Assembly (NCBI GenBank): GCA_005402585.1
Contig: BIFP01000052.1
Coordinates: forward strand, 1-64,000
Direction of reading: 5' to 3'
DNA length: 64,000 bases
Source of the DNA: Micromonosporaceae bacterium KJ-029
GTDB lineage: Bacteria > Actinomycetota > Actinomycetes > Mycobacteriales > Micromonosporaceae
Of this stretch, positions 61,894 through 64,000 are shown one piece after another (the stretch's first letter is position 1; each line of letters begins with the position of its first letter). Both the position numbers and the translations under genes were made by a program. The notes below the pieces were generated by a model. That model ran no database searches and had not been told where the DNA came from. It worked only from the letters and a program-made list of their open reading frames with translations.

Positions 61894-64000
61894 TCAGGGC
61901 CGGGGAAGGGCCGCCTCGATGAGCGCGCTCTGCTCGACCTCGTGCATCTTGGCCGAACCGACCGCAGGGGCGGCGGCGGCCGGGCGGGAGATACGGCGCA
62001 ACCGCACCCCGTCGAGGTGCTCCAGCAGGTTGAGCGCGACGAACGACCAGGCGCCCTGGTTGGCCGGCTCCTCCTGCACCCAGGCGAAGTCCTCCGCGTT
62101 CGGGAACTGCGCCAGGGCGGCCCGGATCTCCTCCACCGGCATCGGGTAGAGCTGCTCCAGTCGGATGATCGCCGTGTCGGTGATGCCGCGCTCCTGCCGG
62201 GCCTGGAACAGGTCGTAGTAGACCTTGCCGGAGCAGAGCAGCACCCGCTTGACCTGCTCCGGAGCCGGGGCGGCCTGGTCGCCCAGCACCGGGGAGAAGG
62301 TGCCGGTGGTGAAGTCCTCCACCGACGAGACACAGAGCTTGTGCCGCAGCAGGGACTTCGGCGTGAACACCACCAGCGGCTTGCGCTTCGGCGAGAGGGC
62401 CTGGCGACGCAGCAGGTGGAAGTAGTTCGCCGGGGTGGTCGGGATGACCACCCGCATGTTGTCCTCGGCGCACAGCTGGAGGAACCGCTCCGGGCGACCG
62501 GAGGTGTGGTCCGGGCCCTGCCCCTCGTGGCCGTGCGGCAGCAGCAGGGTGACCGCCGAGCGCTGGCCCCACTTCACCTCGCCGGAGGAGATGAACTCGT
62601 CGATGACCGACTGGGAGCCGTTGACGAAGTCGCCGAACTGCGCCTCCCAGCAGACCAGCGCGTCGAGGTTCTCCACCGAGTAGCCGTACTCGAAGCCCAT
62701 CGCGGCGTACTCGGACAGCAGTGAGTCGTGCACGAAGAACCGGGATCGCTCGCCGTCGCCGGTCAGCGACTGCAACGGCAGGTAGTCGTCGCCGGTCACG
62801 GCGTCGACGATCGAGGCGTGCCGCTGCACGAAGGTGCCGCGGCGCGAGTCCTGCCCGGCAAGCCGGACGGTGACCCCGTCGTGCAGCAGCGCGCCGAAGG
62901 CGATGATCTCGCCGAAGCCCCAGTCGATGTTGCCCTCGACGGCCATCCGGGCCCGCCGGTCGAGCAGTTGCTGGATCCGCTTGTGCGGGGTGAAGCCGTC
63001 GGGCAGGCTGACGTGCGCCTCACCGATGGCCTTGATCACCGACGCCTCGGTCGCCGTTTCCACCTGCGGCTCCGGCTCGTCCTGGCGGGCCGGCCGGCTC
63101 AGCTGGCGCGGCGTGCTGGCCGCGTCGCGGGTGGCCTTGAACACCCGTTCGAGCTGGGCCTGGTAGTCGCGCAGCAGTTCCTCGGCGTCCTCCACGGTGA
63201 TGTCACCCCGCCCGATCAGCTCCTCGGTGTAGAGCTTGCGGACCGAACGCTTCGAGTCGATGATCTTGTACATCTGGGGGTTGGACATCGAGGGGTCGTC
63301 ACCCTCGTTGTGCCCGCGCCGCCGGTAGCAGACCAGGTCGATGACGACGTCCTTGTTGAACGTCTGCCGGTACTCGAAGGCCAGCCGGGCGACCCGGACC
63401 ACGGCCTCAGGGTCGTCGCCGTTGACGTGGAAGATCGGCGCCTGGATCATCCGGGCCACGTCGGTGCTGTAGAGGCTGGAGCGGGAGTACTCCGGGGCGG
63501 TGGTGAAGCCGACCTGGTTGTTGACCACGACGTGCACGGTCCCGCCGGTGCGGTAGCCGCGTAGCTGGGAGAGGTTGAGCGTCTCGGCCACCACGCCCTG
63601 GCCGGCGAAGGCGGCGTCGCCGTGCACCGCCAGCGGCAGCACGGTGTAGCCCTCCAGCTTGAGGTCGATGCGGTCCTGCTTGGCCCGCACGATGCCCTCC
63701 AGCACCGGGTCGACGGCCTCCAGGTGGGACGGGTTCGCCACCACCGAGACCTTGACCGAGTGGTCGCCGTCGGGCGTGGTGAACTTGCCGTTCTGGCCGA
63801 GGTGGTACTTCACGTCGCCCGAGCCCTGGGTGGAGCGCGGGTCCAGGTGCCCCTCGAACTCCGAGAAGATCTTCTCGTACGGCTTGCCGACGATGTTGGC
63901 CAGCACGTTGAGCCGGCCCCGGTGCGCCATGCCGATGACGACCTCGTCCAGGTCGCCCTCGGCGGCGGCCTCCAGCACCTCGCCGAGCAGCGGGATCAGC
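61894..64000 (-). CDS. kgd: 2-oxoglutarate dehydrogenase E1 / decarboxylase (partial)
   Basis: The C-terminal 702 codons of a multifunctional 2-oxoglutarate enzyme (Kgd/OdhA); the gene continues beyond the right edge, where frame is kept (LIPLLGEVLEAA). Visible: the thiamine-site stretch VVIGMAHRGRLNVLANI, HGDAAFAGQGVV, NDDPEAVVRV-like (NGDDPEAVV), VYRRRGHNEGDDPS, QDSRRGTF, LPHGHEGQGPDHTSGR and the C-terminal WVQEEPANQGAW. In actinobacteria the full protein is about 1230 residues with an N-terminal acyltransferase part, not seen here. TCA-cycle role, cytoplasmic. Confidence 0.95.
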   Translation of the reverse strand, partial: LIPLLGEVLEAAAEGDLDEVVIGMAHRGRLNVLANIVGKPYEKIFSEFEGHLDPRSTQGSGDVKYHLGQNGKFTTPDGDHSVKVSVVANPSHLEAVDPVLEGIVRAKQDRIDLKLEGYTVLPLAVHGDAAFAGQGVVAETLNLSQLRGYRTGGTVHVVVNNQVGFTTAPEYSRSSLYSTDVARMIQAPIFHVNGDDPEAVVRVARLAFEYRQTFNKDVVIDLVCYRRRGHNEGDDPSMSNPQMYKIIDSKRSVRKLYTEELIGRGDITVEDAEELLRDYQAQLERVFKATRDAASTPRQLSRPARQDEPEPQVETATEASVIKAIGEAHVSLPDGFTPHKRIQQLLDRRARMAVEGNIDWGFGEIIAFGALLHDGVTVRLAGQDSRRGTFVQRHASIVDAVTGDDYLPLQSLTGDGERSRFFVHDSLLSEYAAMGFEYGYSVENLDALVCWEAQFGDFVNGSQSVIDEFISSGEVKWGQRSAVTLLLPHGHEGQGPDHTSGRPERFLQLCAEDNMRVVIPTTPANYFHLLRRQALSPKRKPLVVFTPKSLLRHKLCVSSVEDFTTGTFSPVLGDQAAPAPEQVKRVLLCSGKVYYDLFQARQERGITDTAIIRLEQLYPMPVEEIRAALAQFPNAEDFAWVQEEPANQGAWSFVALNLLEHLDGVRLRRISRPAAAAPAVGSAKMHEVEQSALIEAALPRP

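Overview
The window is high-GC DNA from a filamentous actinomycete, most likely Micromonospora or a close relative in the Micromonosporaceae. The evidence is strong GC bias at third codon positions, WhiB-family regulators, an Xre/DUF397 pair, Ni-superoxide dismutase, mycothiol-type redox genes, and short intergenic repeats of a kind I recall from Micromonospora. Most of it is conserved chromosomal core. I see no prophage, insertion sequence, CRISPR array or rRNA operon. There are two identical initiator tRNA genes.

Layout. 0-3 kb: a DUF397 protein, an Xre/DUF5753 regulator and a divergent exporter. 3.4-17.6 kb: mycoredoxin and uvrD2 (divergent), a whiB7 gene with an upstream ORF and attenuator, an ABC1 kinase, a ThiF-like enzyme, a zinc ribbon, two metallopeptidase-like proteins, a PDZ/Lon-type protease and a UPF0182 membrane protein. 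From memory this matches Mycobacterium tuberculosis Rv3193c-Rv3198A. 17.7-24.9 kb: tRNA-fMet pair, purC, a MacRS-like two-component system, a glycosyltransferase and a DMT transporter. 24.9-33 kb: hisN, rsgA, aroA, an SRAP-family DNA-protein crosslink protein, a Wbl regulator, the sigR/sigH-rsrA stress switch, ribosomal protein bL37, a biotinyl-carrier protein and a GNAT enzyme. 33-42 kb: a TetR-controlled drug exporter, a TPR protein, a SIS-domain sugar-phosphate protein, a PdtaS-like kinase and a GT-C membrane glycosyltransferase. 42-46 kb: a sulfur-assimilation operon (leader peptide, sulfite reductase, zinc ribbon, APS reductase, sirohydrochlorin chelatase). 45.7-49.3 kb: whiB1, a lipid-kinase-like protein, an RsbW-like protein, sodN and sodX. 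49.4-57.2 kb: malic enzyme, a quinone-oxidoreductase-like protein, two lipoprotein hydrolases and ackA-pta. 57.6-64 kb: a polysaccharide-synthesis group (NodB-GT2 fusion, proline-rich membrane protein, GH6 lipoprotein), a DUF6104 protein and the 3' part of kgd, which runs off the right edge.

How the genes work together. Several stress circuits are readable from the DNA. whiB7 has an AT-rich-plus-promoter signature and a complete terminator/antiterminator pair behind its upstream ORF. The sigR-type gene has a GGAAT-N19-GTT promoter in front of an in-frame long start, which predicts a SigR-prime-like isoform. The mycoredoxin gene carries the same promoter type. whiB1 has a CRP-like palindrome upstream. 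The sulfur operon is preceded by a peptide ORF with a Cys codon near its end.

Of the less-described material, the strongest candidate for a system is the conserved ThiF / ABC1 kinase / zinc-ribbon / peptidase group next to whiB7, with a phased DnaA-box-like cluster in front of the ThiF gene. A GGGCCC-type palindromic repeat family is the other: it sits in four intergenic gaps and brackets one gene in inverted orientation.
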